64,000 nt of DNA from Linnemannia elongata (taxonomy: Eukaryota; Mortierellomycota; Mortierellomycetes; Mortierellales; Mortierellaceae): positions 952,501 through 1,016,500 of the forward strand of contig JAXBDG010000011.1 in assembly GCA_036320915.1 (NCBI GenBank). The letters run 5' to 3'. The translations under genes were made by a program, and so were the position numbers. Below the pieces are notes generated by a model, which made no database searches, was not told where the DNA came from, and saw only the letters and a list, made by a program, of their open reading frames with translations. Each line of letters starts with the position of its first letter. Positions within the stretch are counted from its first letter, which is position 1. Of the stretch, positions 46,001-58,838 are shown piece after piece.

Positions 46001-49000
46001 CTCGTTCGTATTCGACATCCTCGCGGTTGACGCCCAGTTGCATTGCCACAAGGTTGGTGAGTGAGTAACTCTTGGCGCGAACGTGCTCTTTGGCCCCAAG
46101 GTATGTGTCGCACATGAGTCTCCCTGAGACAATGTTCTTTTCCTGTGCTGTAGTATCGCCCATGCCTCCTGCTCCTGTTTGAAGTTTTGGCCAGCTAACA
46201 ATCGCGAAACAAAAAGGTCAGCATAGCTCCGAAATATGATCACAATCGATAGTTAGCTTGTAGTGGTACATGAGGGGTAACTCACACTGTACGACGAAGT
46301 CGTCCAACACGAGACCAGTGGTCAGCTTTGGTGTGTTTCATACGATGAAGCAACACATCCAGATCGAAGCCAACAAAATTGTGTCCAACAATTACGTCCG
46401 GATCAGTCCTGAAAATGTTGGCCAGCAACAGATTGAGTAGCGTACGCTCCGAGGGCTGCTTGAGGATCTTGACCTTGCTACCCTCCACAACCCGATCAAA
46501 GCCTACAGGGAAGGGGCTGGTCGTGAGGGGCCGAATGTATGTCTGCTTGGAAACATTCTTCCTGTTGCTCTCAACCGGGTCATCCAAGCGAACTATTCAT
46601 GTTACACATATATACAATACTTGTTCGCTTAGTTGATTGTTAACGCAGTTACAAAGACAACGCTTTCGGGACTTTATGTTCATACCTTCATGGTAAACGG
46701 ATGTGCTGACAGAGACGATCTCGTTTGTTTTGTCCTTGGGGTTGATAACGGTTCTCATGCTCAGCGACATCACAACAAGTGGCGGTGGTGGCAAGTCGGA
46801 TGATTCATTCATGGGTTTGATATCCTTTTCGTTGTCCACGATGAACTCAGCCTTGCACCACGAAACCTAATAGCGTGTTGCAATGAAATGTTGCGTTAGA
46901 ACAGATTTGCATCATGAGCGTAGCAGCTGCTTGAAGAAATAAAAAATGGCCCAAAAAGTGATAAAGTAACTATTGCGGTTACCTTTGTGTTGTTCGTCCT
47001 TGTCCGACTTATCTCAAGCCAACATGGCCCCATCAGGTTGCGCTTGATAATAAAATGCTCCAAAGCACTGGTGTTGGCTCCAAAGACATGACTGAAAGTT
47101 TCGCCCTTAAGATCGGTAGGCAAACTTGGCACTATTGGGAAGAGGTTTTTTCTTTGTCAGATACTGTATATCTTGCGGAGGTGAAGGGTCAAGATGACAC
47201 ATCAAGAGCAAAAGAGTACGAAAACTTACGAGAGTATTTGTAAACCACTTTCATGTACTCGGCTGTTGATGGAATTCCAGGGAGTTCAAAGGCATACTTT
47301 CTCTCGACTGGCTTTGAGAGCCAAGACGTGATCTTGTGTGCCTGGCGGATGCTGTCGAACTCTGTGTAAACATCAGCCATATCAACCTCAACGTTCGTCT
47401 CCTTGCCTTCTGAGTCGACACGGTGAGGACGTGGAAGAACAAAAAGGTTGCGTTCCATGTTGTGAACCGCCACACAACAGCTGACATATGTGTTGGTTGA
47501 TTTTTGAAGGACCTAGATAGTCGACATCGAAGAATGAGAGATGTTGGCATTTTGATCGCATTTTAACTAGAGAGCAGTGGTCATAGACGATCCTCATAGT
47601 CTCCAATTTCCTACCTTGCCAAACAAGTAAACGACTCCTCGAATTTCGCACGCATCTATCCAGTACATCCGCAGTGTGCCGTCGTCCTCCTTGATGTTGG
47701 AATCATGAACATCTACGGCCATGTCAGTTTCTACCTTGACCTCGGAGGTAGATTGGTTGAGGTTGTTGTCAACGGTCATCCAGTTCTGTCGACTGTCACT
47801 GTCTGGTTGCTTCACAACGGTCGCCTTCTCCTTCTTGCTAGAGTCGTTCACTAGTGTCATAGGAACCTTGAAACTTTTGATGTTGCTCTCTTTCATAGCC
47901 GGCGGTGAGTAATCGTCCTCGTCGACCTGGAAGGGGTTATTGTCCTCGGGCTCAGTTTTGATGATTGGGTTGACGTCCTTTTGGACCTCCTTCTTGACCT
48001 CTGTTTCCGCCCAAGAAGAATCATCCAGATCATAACCGTCGTCAAAGTCATCGTAGTCTGTCTCCTGAACCTTCGAAGCCAGGTTCCGTGGGTGCTCATC
48101 CACATCCTCATCCTTGATTTTCAGGGGTCCAAGCTTGGAGATCAAAGCGCGCTAGAGGTGCGAGATCAATTGTAGGATGAAAGGCGTTAAGGGACTGCTG
48201 CAAAGGTAAGTAAGCCGATATTATTTAATCCGGAAATAGTCTCCTTACCGTGGGTGTCTGGACAGCAACTTTGTTATTGGGCTTTACCACCTTCTTTGTA
48301 GGAGTGGTTGAAGTGCCGTCGCCCATGCCCTGTAAAATGTCTGCCATGAAGTCATCGTGATCTGTAGGCTTATTCGACTAGAACATTAAATGGAATAACA
48401 ACGTAACTGCGTTAGAGAATGGATTGGGAGGTGGGCCATGCAAGTATTCGAATACATTTAGTTGAGTTGTTGAAACGAGGTCATACCGCCACTGGTTTGT
48501 TGACTCTGGGCTGGGCTCCTGCTTTCATGAATGCATCTCTGATGTTCTCCTTGGCTTTCGGTTTTGGGTCGTCCTTTGCCGGTGCAGACCCCTTTCCGTT
48601 CTTTTTCGACCCTATTGTATCCAACGATAGACGGAGTTAGCAAAATCAAGTCCACAGGGCTACTTCCGGTCAATTTCAAAGAAGAATATAATTGGCAGGA
48701 TCAAGGTGTACCTTTGCCGGCTCGTTCTTCTGGATACTCGTCCGAGTAGTATGCTCTCTCGTCTTCTTCTTCGTCATATGCGTATCCACTGCCGTCGTCA
48801 TCGTCCACAAAGTTTGCATGGTCCTGTCGCAGTCTTTTGCTCACTCGGTCGTCGTCGTCCACCTCGTCATAGAGTACTTCGGGATCTTCAACCTGGTATT
48901 AAAGGCATTACGCTAAATTGTAAGCTGAACTGTGCACTGAACAACGCAAAGGAAAACATAAACAACCCTTATGAATGAAAAGTGGAATGTAAGTCTCTGT

Positions 49001-49119
49001 ACCTCGTATTGATGAATGCGAGAGATTCCGGATTCTCTTGCAGCCCTTGCAGCTCTGAGCTGGGCGAGAGGTGAGCTGGCAGACTTGTCTGCTGCCCTGC
49101 GCTTTATCCTGCTGCTCAT
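43046..49119 (-). CDS. POL1: DNA polymerase alpha catalytic subunit (family B)
   Basis: Extends RNA primers in the Pol alpha-primase complex in the nucleus. Eighteen exons on the minus strand: 49003-49119, 48712-48892, 48487-48611, 48249-48377, 47615-48151, 47230-47512, 46983-47131, 46686-46866, 46286-46592, 45525-46194, 45297-45434, 45026-45193, 44653-44936, 44423-44561, 44111-44330, 43741-44015, 43400-43624, 43046-43279; 1453 aa. The N-terminus has the family sequence around [14 protein letters not shown] and an acidic region. An inactive exonuclease-like domain contains [18 protein letters not shown]. Polymerase motifs are all present: [20 protein letters not shown] (about 866), [13 protein letters not shown] (about 947), C YGDTDS (about 999). 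Two C-terminal Cys clusters follow: CysA (CCRACRSTF with CPSC, split by an intron) and CysB (CDDQGC, RCLVEGC), which bind the B subunit. It is divergent from the GT31-GT32 gene. Confidence 0.96.
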
Positions 49120-49697
49120 ATCTGGTTATGTATGTGTGCGAGTGTGAATGTGAATGAGATGATGAAAGTAGCAAGGAAAGAAGGAGTAGCCGTTCAGCTG
49201 GTGATGGAAGTGCAAGACGCGCTCAGGAACAAAAAAACCGACATAAACAAACAACGCACAAATCGCGCGTGGAGCTTTAATGAAATGGACATTGAAAAAA
49301 GCCAGTCCATCGATCCCCTTAACCAGTATTCTTACTCGACGCCTGGCCCTTTGTCTCTCTTCCGTCGACAGATTTGTCTGTGCCCCCGCCTTTACTTGCT
49401 CTCTCTCGCACAAACTACTCCTACTTTTTTCTTCTCTTCTTTTTCTTTTTTGTGCCTGACACTCCTGCATCATCATCTCCTCGGACACCTCTCGCTCATC
49501 CTTGGCTCTCGACTGGACTTCCTGGCCACAGCAACACCCTTAAATCTTTAGCGGGATCTGTCAAGAGTGGCCGCCGCACTCTCATCATCATCATCTCGAC
49601 CCTGATCACCTCCCTGCTTGTTCTTGCACCAACGACAGCAACTCATACCTCCACTACTCCCACTCCTACTCCGCCAAACCGACTCTAAACAGGATCA
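49120..49697. promoter_or_regulatory. Divergent promoter region between POL1 and the GT31-GT32 gene
   Basis: 578 bp. The plus-strand right half (49320-49690) is CT-rich and then CA/TC-rich, as expected for a 5' leader of the plus-strand gene. An AGCGGGATC/TGTCAA segment lies near 49550. No ACGCGT MluI-type box was found near the POL1 start on inspection. No gene supported. Confidence 0.45.
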
Positions 49698-52600
49698 ATG
49701 CAGCCGGTAAGATACACCCCACATCAGGACACTTCTGGATACGCATATAGGTGTCAGTTTTGATGCCTGGAGGTGCGAAAATAAGTAAAAAAGGCACTGT
49801 CAACCATGTTCCTTCACCTAACGACGAACGCTTTTTTAAATTTTCAATTGCTTTAGCCACGGCCACCACTTTACTCGGGGCGGGACGTGCCGAGTCAGTA
49901 TGTGCCGCTCAGCCGTATTCTCCGCGTTCTGTGTCTCTGCCCTGCGGTCTGGGGTATCTATATCCATCTCCAGCAAGCAAAGAGCATTCACGATCGCGAC
50001 GCACGAGCATTGATGATTATGAAGAGCACAACCCTCGATATTTATGTTGGCATCTTGTGGGTGAGTTCACTTTTCTTTTCGTTCTACAGAGTACTTGATC
50101 TCTTTTTTTTTTTTTTTTTTTTTCTCCCTCTCTTCCCTCTTACCTCTCTCTCTACTTTTCTCTACTTTTACTTTCTTCCCACTTTGATTGTCTCTGTGCG
50201 GATGATTTTATCCGTTTGGTTACTTTCCCTGTTTGTTCTTTCCCTTGTCGTACCAGCACCCTTTTCCGCAATACCCTGACCGCTTTATCCATTTATCAAA
50301 GTATCTTATTGGACCAGCCAAACTTTGATTTGTATTTTTTTCATTTTTTTTTTTTTTCCTTGTACTTGTTCGTTCTCATGTGCTGAGTTGAGGTTTTTTT
50401 TTTCTATCGTCCAGTTGACCTTGCCCAGCCCTACCCCTGCTCCCTTATTGAGTGCACATATCTATATGTCCATGTACAATTCGCCCTTCCATCCCTGCTC
50501 CCATTCCCGTCCATGGTGTGATGAGACAGGCAATTGGCGATTTTTGATTGGTGCAAATTTTTCTTTTTTCTTCTTTTCGTTCAGACACGTTGTGTGCTCT
50601 GCTTACTCTGAAACGAGAACGAGCAACAGCAGCAGCAGTGATGATGATTGTTGATACGAGCAAAGAACACTTTTTGTTTGTTTGCTTGTTTGTTTGTTTG
50701 GGACCTGAAAACACACACACAACTATCAAATATGCACCAACCAGCAAATCAACGGACACTGAACCATCCCTCTATTTTTTTTTTGTTCATATACTATTAG
50801 TGTATGCTTGTCGGTCTCTGGAGCTCATGGTTGACAAACAGCTTGATCCGTCGCTGGTTCATCCACTACGAGCCTCGCCCCGCCCTCATCCGACTCTTCA
50901 CCCTTGCCACCATCTACTGGTTCTCCGTCGTCACCTTTGTCAGCTACTTTGGCGACGACAAACCCATCTGGCCCTGGATGGCCATCAGCGCACTCCTCGC
51001 CGTCGCTCAAATCATCCAAATCATCCACTTTAGATTCCAGGGCAACTACCGGGTGGGGTCCCCAAAGTCCTCCAGAGGAAGCTTGGGCGGCACTGGAGCA
51101 GGATCAGACTTGGATCACTGGATGGTCATCTTGCGTACTGTGGTCGTCCCCGGAGGCATTGTCTCCTTTATCACAATGATGATGCTCCTGTACCAGAACA
51201 ACGCTCGCCCTTCTTCTGCCGAAGCTTTGGCCACTGCAGGTGCTGCTGCCATTGCCTCAGCCAACGCTGCCAAGAAGGTTATGGGCAACGCTCAACTCCA
51301 GATCTTGATCTTGATTGTAACCTCCTGGACACCCAAGGCAGCACGGAAACGTCAGGATGGCCGTGAGACCACCTTGAGACTTTTGCCACCACCCTCAGCG
51401 CAGTTTTCATACACGTACAAGTTCATTTTGGGCGAGGCCCCTACCGCTCGCGTTAGGGATGCCATGGGTAGCAAGTTGAAGGCAGAGCAGGACAAGTACG
51501 GCGATCTGTTGTTTTTACCTGTCTCGGACACATATGAGGACCTGAGCCACAAGGTGTTCAAGGGTCTAGAGTGGGGCAACAACTTCAAATTCGATTTCTT
51601 GTGCAAGACCGACGACGATATCTTTGTTAGATGGGACACTGTCGCCCAAGAGCTTATGGACATTGGACCTACTCACTACTACTGGCGTGGCCTTGCTTTC
51701 TGGTAGGTCAGCCCTTTTGATTGTCTATTTCGGTCTAGTTTCAATCTAATCATCCTTTGTTGCATTTCGCCCTTTTGTCTCTCCCTCAGTCAGCCAGCAC
51801 AGAAAAAAGAAAAAAAAAGGGGGGCCAACAGTATTAATATCGTTGTTTCGATCGTTGCCTATAATTAGGGATATGGTGCCTATTCACAATCCAGAGAACA
51901 AGAACAGTGACAGTCAGTACAAGCTCGGAGTCTTCCCCCCATACGTCGCAGGATCGCTCTACATCTTCTCTAGAGACGTCGTCACCTTGCTTACCTATCC
52001 CGGCCCCCGCTTTTTCACCAAGAACGAGGATCAAAACATCGGTATCTGGCTTCATCCTTTCAACGTCAAACCCATCCACGACAGGCGCATCCAGCAATGG
52101 GATGTCTGCGAGAACGACATGCTCGCCAAGCATTTTAGTGACGACTTTGTGCCTGCCGAGTCTATGCATTCAATGTACAAGAACGTGGTCGAGAACCGTC
52201 CTCTTTGTCAAGGATTCCGTCAAGTCTACTGCACAGCCTGCTACTCGTGTGTCGGTCGTGTCAACCACTGGAGAGATTGGGGTGTTGCCTGCGATACCCT
52301 GAAGGGTATCACCAGCTTGAGCAAGAACGCCCCTCTGTATGCCGGCCAGTACTCCGTCGATATCAAGGACCCCATGCCCGCCTACAGCACCAAGGATGAA
52401 TGGATCTTGCCCGGCCTCTTGAGTGACGCCAGCAGCATCTACTCGGACTCGGACGATTGGGCTAGGCTACACTGGGCCATTTGGACCACTGACCCCACGA
52501 CCACATGGCAGGCTCGCCACTACCAGGCGATCGAGACCGTCTTTGTTCACAACCCCGATGCCATTCTCTTGATTCTGTCGAACACTTTGCCCGCTGACTA

Positions 52601-53819
52601 CTTCCAGGATTACACCCGCCAGGGTTACCAGATCCACATCCTCTCCTTTTCCAAGGAGTTGCTCATCAAGCGTAAGTGGTTCTTCAGCCCCAACACCGAG
52701 GAGTGGCTGAAGCGGTGGGACGAGTGGTCCGAGGGCGGTGAGTTCTTCCCCGTCCACTTGGCCGATTATCTGAGATTGGTCGCTCTTTACAAGTATGGTG
52801 GTCTCTACATGGACATGGATGCACTCTGGGTCCGCGCCCCTGGTGATGGAGTAACAGAGTTCATTGGTGCCGATCTGTCTGACAATGATAACGATCGTTC
52901 CTGGACTTTGGACGAGACAAACACTTATCTCGCCAACGGAGTGATGCGATTCCAACGTGGACGCTCCATGTTCCGACACATTGCTGAGGGCTACTTCACC
53001 GTCACCAACTACGACCCCAAATGCTTCAACTGTGGCGGTCCCAAGGCCTTCACAACTTACGTCAAGACCCACCGGAGTACACTTGAGAACAACGGTCTCC
53101 GTATCCTGCCCCGCCAAGCTCTTTACCCCTTCAACTGGAAGGAGGTTGAGAGTGCCCTCAAGTCGTCCAAAGATGCCGAGGAGCAGTTACAGAAGATTGA
53201 GGAGCGTGGAATCGGTCTTCACCTCTACGGCAAGGTCACGAGTAGGAAGGCGATTGAGGAGGGCAGTGTTGTTGCTGCGGCTCTCAAGATCTGGAGCTTG
53301 GATATCTTTACAACCAGCCACAACAATGTCGCCGCAGGGTTCACTTCCACCTCGCTGCCCATCTTGCAAGGTCCCACAACTCTTTATTACCACGTCTTGC
53401 CACCATCGAGTTCAGGACCTTCAACCATCAAGGGCACCGTCATCGAAAAGGCCCCCGGTGCCTTCCAAGGAGTCGATGCCATCTTTGTCCGTGGTGTCCA
53501 TCGCCCTGCACCCAACGCCTCGCCCAAGTTGCAGACGACTAAGAAAGCCTCGATTGAGATCACAGTCCGCGAGGGTTCAGTGGCTATGGACGCCCTGGGC
53601 GCCGGTAACCGTAAGGTCGAGTTGGATCTGGGCGAGTCTGTCACCATGGCACAATTGAACCAGGCACTGTCACGGTTGCGTTATATCCCTCCTCCTTCTG
53701 CCTGGACTGGTGCTGATCAGGTCACTATTGATGTCATCTTTGGCGACATGCAGCATGAACTGGTTATCCCTGTCGTCCGCAAAGTTCGTACCCCTCAACA
53801 TCTTTCGAACAAAGCGTAG
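49698..53819 (+). CDS. Multipass membrane GT31-GT32 fusion glycosyltransferase
   Basis: Four exons: 49698-49706, 49857-50060, 50801-51702, 51869-53819; 1021 aa. The true start is a 9-nt exon coding MQP, joined in phase to PRPPLYSGRDVPSQYVPL and through a 740-nt intron to CMLVGLW. The N-terminal 230 residues carry about four or five hydrophobic helices (ILRVLCLCPAVWGIYIHL, IYVGILWCMLVGLW, IRLFTLATIYWFSVVTFV, WPWMAISALLAVAQII, TVVVPGGIVSFITMMMLL). A GT31-type domain (about 240-470) has the metal-binding DDD in FLCKTDDDIFVRW and PPYVAGSLYIFSRD with EDQNIGIWL. A GT32-type domain (about 560-800) has HLADYLRLVALYKYGGLYMDMDALW, with the DXD as DMD. A beta-rich C-terminal module of about 170 residues is not recognised. 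Both metal sites look intact, so a bifunctional galactosyl-type enzyme is plausible, but substrates are unknown. Confidence 0.88.
50061..50800 (+). other. Long intron of the GT31-GT32 gene
   Basis: 740 nt, GTGAGT donor to ATACTATTAG acceptor, with a T23 tract at 50101-50123 and another T-tract near 50345-50357, plus TTTG repeats (50675-50700). Without it the N-terminal membrane segments are lost. No separate gene seen inside. Confidence 0.7.
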
Positions 53820-53826
53820 TGTTACT

Positions 53827-53848
53827 CCCCCCCCCCCCCCCCCCCCCC
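53827..53848. repeat. C22 homopolymer in the 3' UTR of the GT31-GT32 gene
   Basis: Twenty-two consecutive C begin 7 nt after the stop codon, followed by TTTTCC. Length may be unreliable in the assembly. Confidence 0.8.
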
Positions 53849-53993
53849 TTTTCCTTTTAAACACAAATTACCAAAACAACGATTACCGATTACATAGATT
53901 TCTTTTCTCACATAATAACGATTTAAATTTTAGTTTACAAAAAGAAAAAACTGTACAATGGATTGCATTCGTATTTTGTTGAAGGGGCGTCGA

Positions 53994-56900
53994 CTACTCC
54001 CAGACACCATACCAGAGCTCCTCCTCCTGCTTGAGCCATACAAGCGAAACGCTCTCGTCACCACCATTCTCGTCCCAAATGTTGCGAAAGATCATCATCA
54101 GATTCTTGAGGCCGAGTAAATATCCTTTGTCCGGTTCGTCGGGGTGCATGGGTGGGTAGGGAGGCATCGCATCCTCGTCGTAGATGCCTGGTGTACAGTG
54201 AGCAAAATCGATGACCTTAAGATCCGTCCTGCATGGGTCTGAGAGGCTCTTATTACCGTCTCCGCCTTGTCGGATCATTCTTACGTTTTCCGGTACCGCC
54301 GTCGCCGTCGCCGTTATTGTTGCTGCTGTTGTTGGAGATCGAGGTCCTGCCATGGTTCTGTTTGCCGACTCTGGTGCCATCGAGGAGGACCGACCTGAGA
54401 CGGATGATGATGTATTAATAGGTGGTGGGGCTGACCGTGTTGTTGTCGTCGTTCCTTGAGAAATAAGACTCTGCACACTGGGGAGTTGGGGAGCGTTGTC
54501 GCCGTCGTAGTAAATCAAAAGACTGCTGGCGTAGAAGCGATAGCCGTTCAGGGTCTTGATAATCTTGGCGAGTTCCCTGAGTTTCGTCAGCAAAATTGGT
54601 ATATGGGCCAAGACCACCTCAGATCCGTTAAAGAAAAACTCTCGGAGGGTAAGTGGTAGGGTCTCCTTGGTCAGCTTCCGGCCATAGTACTTGTTCTGGA
54701 ACAAGAACCGTCCTGTAGTGGTGTTGTATGCCTGTGTTGTAGTCAATGCAAGAAGTGGCAAATGATATTAATTGATAAGAATAAAAATGAAATTCCAAAA
54801 GAGAAACAAAAAATTGACGAAACTATAAAATGCAAGGGTCAATTACCTGCATGCCGCAGATACGAATGCCTGTCTCGTAGCTTGTAGTCTTTTGGCACTT
54901 GCGCATTTGGCTCTTCATCTTCTTTTCCGAGGCCCAGATACCGTACTGCCGCGTTCCCATCTTGATATCAAGAATACAGGGTGCCTTGAGACCGTCCGTC
55001 AGATCCTCGAGGAGAATGTACTTGCCGGGAACAGGGTCGGATGGGAGCATTCCTCGCTTTGGTGCGTCCTGCTCGCCACCATTTTGTGCTGATCCTTCCT
55101 GCTGTGAATCGGACTGACCCCTGGACGTGTGTGACGTTGACTCTGATCGAAGGTCGCAGAGACCCCGCCTTGAACCATCGATAATCCACTCGTTACGCCC
55201 GATCGGAATGGCGCCTCCATCCAGATCCTCGGCTTGTGTGGGCCCTCGTTCGTTGTTCTGGATGGCTGGCCTACTGCGGCTTGACAAAGACTGGGCGTGA
55301 AGCATAGTTTCAGGCAATTCAAGGTCGTCCATGTGAAACATGTCGTTGTTCACGCCAGTCGAATCGAGATCCTTGTCAATGGCGGTATCATCTGTCCTGT
55401 GCCGCTGCGCATCCGGGGCTTCCTGAGATCGACTCAACTTAAGCTCCCTGCCAGGGCTGATACCGCTGCTGGTGCCTGGACTACCTTCCGGCCCGGAATG
55501 ATATCTTCCTGGCGACTCGAGCTCCCGGTGACGCCCTGCATTGGACAACTCCTTTTTCTTGTGCTCCTCACGTGAGGCCATGGCGAGGTTCAGGTTCGAG
55601 AGTGAGTGGCGTCGAGGGACCTGCTTGATGTACGCCTGGGACCCTTCGTCCTGCGAGTCATGGGAGCGAGAACAGAGGTCATTCCGGGACTTTGTCGTGA
55701 AGCCAAAATGTTGGCGGAATGCTCTTGCACGAGCTCGCAGAGAATGGGGCGAGAGCACTTCCCGCAGAACTTTTTCTTTGAGCGCCAAATTGATCCTTGT
55801 CAGACCCCGGATCTTGGTGAAACTGGCCGGACTTGACATGGACGACGAAATGGGGAGACTCGAGTGGGTTGGTACAGATGACGATCCATGGAAGGGGCCA
55901 AGAAAACGATCCCGATTGCTTAAGAGAGAACGGCTTGCAAGCGAACGGCCTTCCTCGACGATGTCGACGGTGGATCCAGGGAACCTGCCAGGAGTCGAGG
56001 GCCATTTCCACGACTTTTTCATCTTTTCCAGCATCGCATCCGTGACAATATGTCGGTTCTCCTCTAGCACAACCTCGGGGACGACTTCTCCTGGCTTGTC
56101 TCCGCCCTCCGGGTCGGGTAGCCGTCGATAGGTGACGTTCAATACTCCCAGGTAGGCGGGAATAAAGGGCAGAACTTCAGGATGGTGTGCTTCCAGATAC
56201 TCGTAAAAGACCTGCTCGTTCTCGCTAACAGGCTTGCAGATGGCCTTGTTGGAAAAGCGGAGGAAGGATGCATGGCCTCCAACCTGGTTGGTGAATGGGA
56301 CAAGAGGCAAGGCCGGTGAGTCCGAATGATAGGCGCTGGTCTCTCCTCCAAAGTCTTCGTCCGCCGAATGCCATGAATCGTCGCCCTCGTCGTCATCCAA
56401 GTCTCCCTCCGTGTCTGCGTCGCCTTCGTAGGTCTTGTCGTCGTGATCGGCGATTGATCCAGAGTCTTGATGGCTGTCAACGTCGATGTCCGGTAGTCCT
56501 TGATCTGATGTGTCCAGAATGTCCGAGGTGGGCCAGAACGTGCGCTGGATCTGTGCGGATATGGCTGAAGGTGATTGCACACGGGGACTTGTTGGGACCA
56601 AAATCTTTTTGGCTGAGGTCTCTGGCGTGGGAAGGGACGCACCGCCTGGGGCATTAGCCGCAGCAAATGACGCTGGCTTGGGAAAGCCACTTTTAGCACG
56701 AAACGTCGGCGAAAGGACCTCCTTGCGGGACGAGGGAGAGGCGCTGGTGGTGCTGTTGACAATGACTTTGTTGTTGTTACTGCTGGCGGCGAGGGTGTTG
56801 GCGGCGAGGAGGGCTCCTAAGGACTTGCGTTTGTTCAGAGCAGACAGGGGTGAGCAGATCGAGTCGACGAGCAGATCAGTTTCGTCGGGGCCAGACATGG

Positions 56901-57726
56901 GCGAATCTGGAACAGAATCGTCGGAAGAACAGATGGATGTCCCAGGCGAGTTTTGTCCGCTGGAAGTGTAGTGGGAGTTGGCGCCCATGGTCTGGCTCCT
57001 ATTTGGTGCTCTGGTGGAGGGTCCATAATAGAGATCACTCTTGAGACGCGCTGGAGGGTGAGGGCGTTGTTTTAGTGAGGGCGGCAAGGAAGAGCTGAAC
57101 TTGATGGCGGTGTTGATGGGTCTGCTGGAGGAGGCAGGCGACGATGCTGTAGAGCCATGACTGGCAGCAGTAATCAAAGTGCTGTTGTTGTTATCGTCGT
57201 CGTTGTCCAGGCCATTACTATTACTATTGTTGATGTTGCTGTTGTTTGACCGGTCGATCCTGGAATCGTCGAACTCCTGGCTTGCCTTGTTCGTATGGTT
57301 TGTTTGTCTGACAATATTGGGGACGCTAACATGGTCTTGCGTTGTAGTACGCTGACTGGAGGTGGCGACGGTATTGTTATCGCTGCTGGATGTGCTGGCA
57401 TTATCAGATCTATCGACAGCCAAGGAGAACGATAGTGATCTTTTTGCTGCTGCAGCAGCCGTGGCTGTTACTGGTGGTCGGTGCTGCTGCTGCTCCTGTT
57501 GTTGTTGTTGTTGCTGGAGTGAGGATTGGCTGGGGGTGGACGGGCCATTGTCGGGCAGGGAGCAGGACGAGAGAGGTGATATTGGGCCAGAGGGGAGCGA
57601 CGAAGGAGAAGCAGAGTAAAAGGAGGTCGGGCTGGCGGGATGTGGGGGGATATGAACAGGCAGCGGTTGGGCCATGGGTTGAGAGGGGAATGAGGTCGGT
57701 GGAGAAGAGGGTTGTGAATTGTTCAT
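53994..57726 (-). CDS. KCS1: Inositol hexakisphosphate kinase (Kcs1 type)
   Basis: Makes 5-diphosphoinositol pyrophosphates from InsP6/InsP5. Two exons on the minus strand: 54847-57726 and 53994-54731; 1205 aa. The first 470 residues are low complexity (Ser, Asn, Gln, Pro, with polyQ near residue 70-80). The kinase fold begins near [16 protein letters not shown] and [24 protein letters not shown] long variable insert precedes [27 protein letters not shown]. That last part contains the inositol-phosphate-binding PxxxDxKxG motif. Exon 2 has the SSLLIYYDG motif and the metal-binding KVIDFAHC (DFAH of the IPK family), then the typical C-terminus with [16 protein letters not shown]. Yeast Kcs1 is 1050 aa with a similarly long N-terminus. 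A 35-nt T tract (gene strand) lies only 3 nt upstream of the ATG. Confidence 0.94.
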
Positions 57727-57729
57727 TTG

Positions 57730-57764
<35 letters not shown>
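57730..57764. repeat. A35/T35 homopolymer abutting the KCS1 start
   Basis: Thirty-five A on the plus strand. On the KCS1 strand this is T35 followed by CAA and the ATG, so it is the last part of the 5' leader unless removed as a splice polypyrimidine tract (no AG separates it from the ATG). Confidence 0.85.
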
Positions 57765-57767
<3 letters not shown>

Positions 57768-58838
57768 CTCGTTTGTAATTGAGTGTATGTGAGGGTGTGT
57801 GAATGTAGACAGGCAAGTGTCAGCGTCAAAGTGGTTAAGAGTAACGTCAATGAAGAAATGCAGGGGAGGAGCGACTCGAGGGGGAAGACGTAGAAAAGGA
57901 GGAGAGGAGGGCAGGATGGATGGAAGGATGGAAGAGAGGAAGAGGAAGGAAGGACGGTGGCAAAATGGGAAAGGAAACGAAAAATAGAGGTAAGGGAAGG
58001 GAAAGAAGGAAAGGGAAAAAAAAGAAAGTGGAAGGAGGAAGTGAAAGAAATAAGAAAAAAGAAGAGAAGAGAGAAGAGAGCGGGTTGATTTAGAGTTGGT
58101 CGTTTTTATATGGTTTTTTTTTTTTTTGAGCGAAAGGATGATTAGCAAAGTATGAAGAGAAAAGAGGGAAAGGGAGTAACAGGAGGGGAATCAGAAAGGA
58201 GCATTTGATGAATAGAGTAACAAGAGAAGGAAAAGGGACGAGAAAGAAGGGGCGAGTGGGTCGAGAGAGAAGAGGAGTAAGAAAGAGAGGAAGAAGTAGA
58301 ACAAGTAGACGAGGAAGAAGAGGTGGTAGAAGTAGAAGGAGAAGTAGCTTTTTGCTTGTGGGTGCCAACATGATGTCATCAGAGCGATTTTGAGGGCTTA
58401 GGGGCAAAGGCACTTTATCACTCGTTTATGAGCTTGCTGCCTCGTGGGTCTTACACACACAGTGAGGGGTTTATTTTAATACATTTAATATTTTCAATTG
58501 ATGATCGCGACGCGTTCGAGGAGTGCAAGAAGGAGGGGTCTCTGTTCAGGATGATTGATGCTGGTTCTTCTTCCTCGCTTTATATTAATATCAATATCAC
58601 TCTAAAAGAATACAGCCATGGGCTTGATGCCAGAATCCTGTATGTATTATCGCATCTGACCTGCGAATGGATCAAACTCTCCCCTCTCAAGTGCCCTTCT
58701 TTTGCTTTCCTTTTCGCTCCATCGTCTCTCAATACGATTGTCCTTGCACTTTTTCTTCTACTGCTTTTTTTCTCACCTGCCACCAAGCGCTCTACTTATT
58801 GCTCAGAAGCGTCTGTCGTCTCCTTTTGTACAATTACA
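57765..58838. other. Purine-rich upstream region of KCS1
   Basis: The stretch 57880-58340 is almost pure A/G on the plus strand (CT-rich on the KCS1 strand), fitting a fungal promoter/5' leader for the minus-strand KCS1. The frames through it give Lys/Arg/Glu or Ser/Leu/Phe runs only. 58400-58838 is ordinary sequence without a recognised gene. Confidence 0.5.

Noticed and set aside
50804..53819. ATG at 50804 as the start of the GT31-GT32 gene
   Set aside because: It is preceded immediately by an AG acceptor plus TGT, and phase-matched upstream exons supply a natural N-terminus and two more membrane helices.
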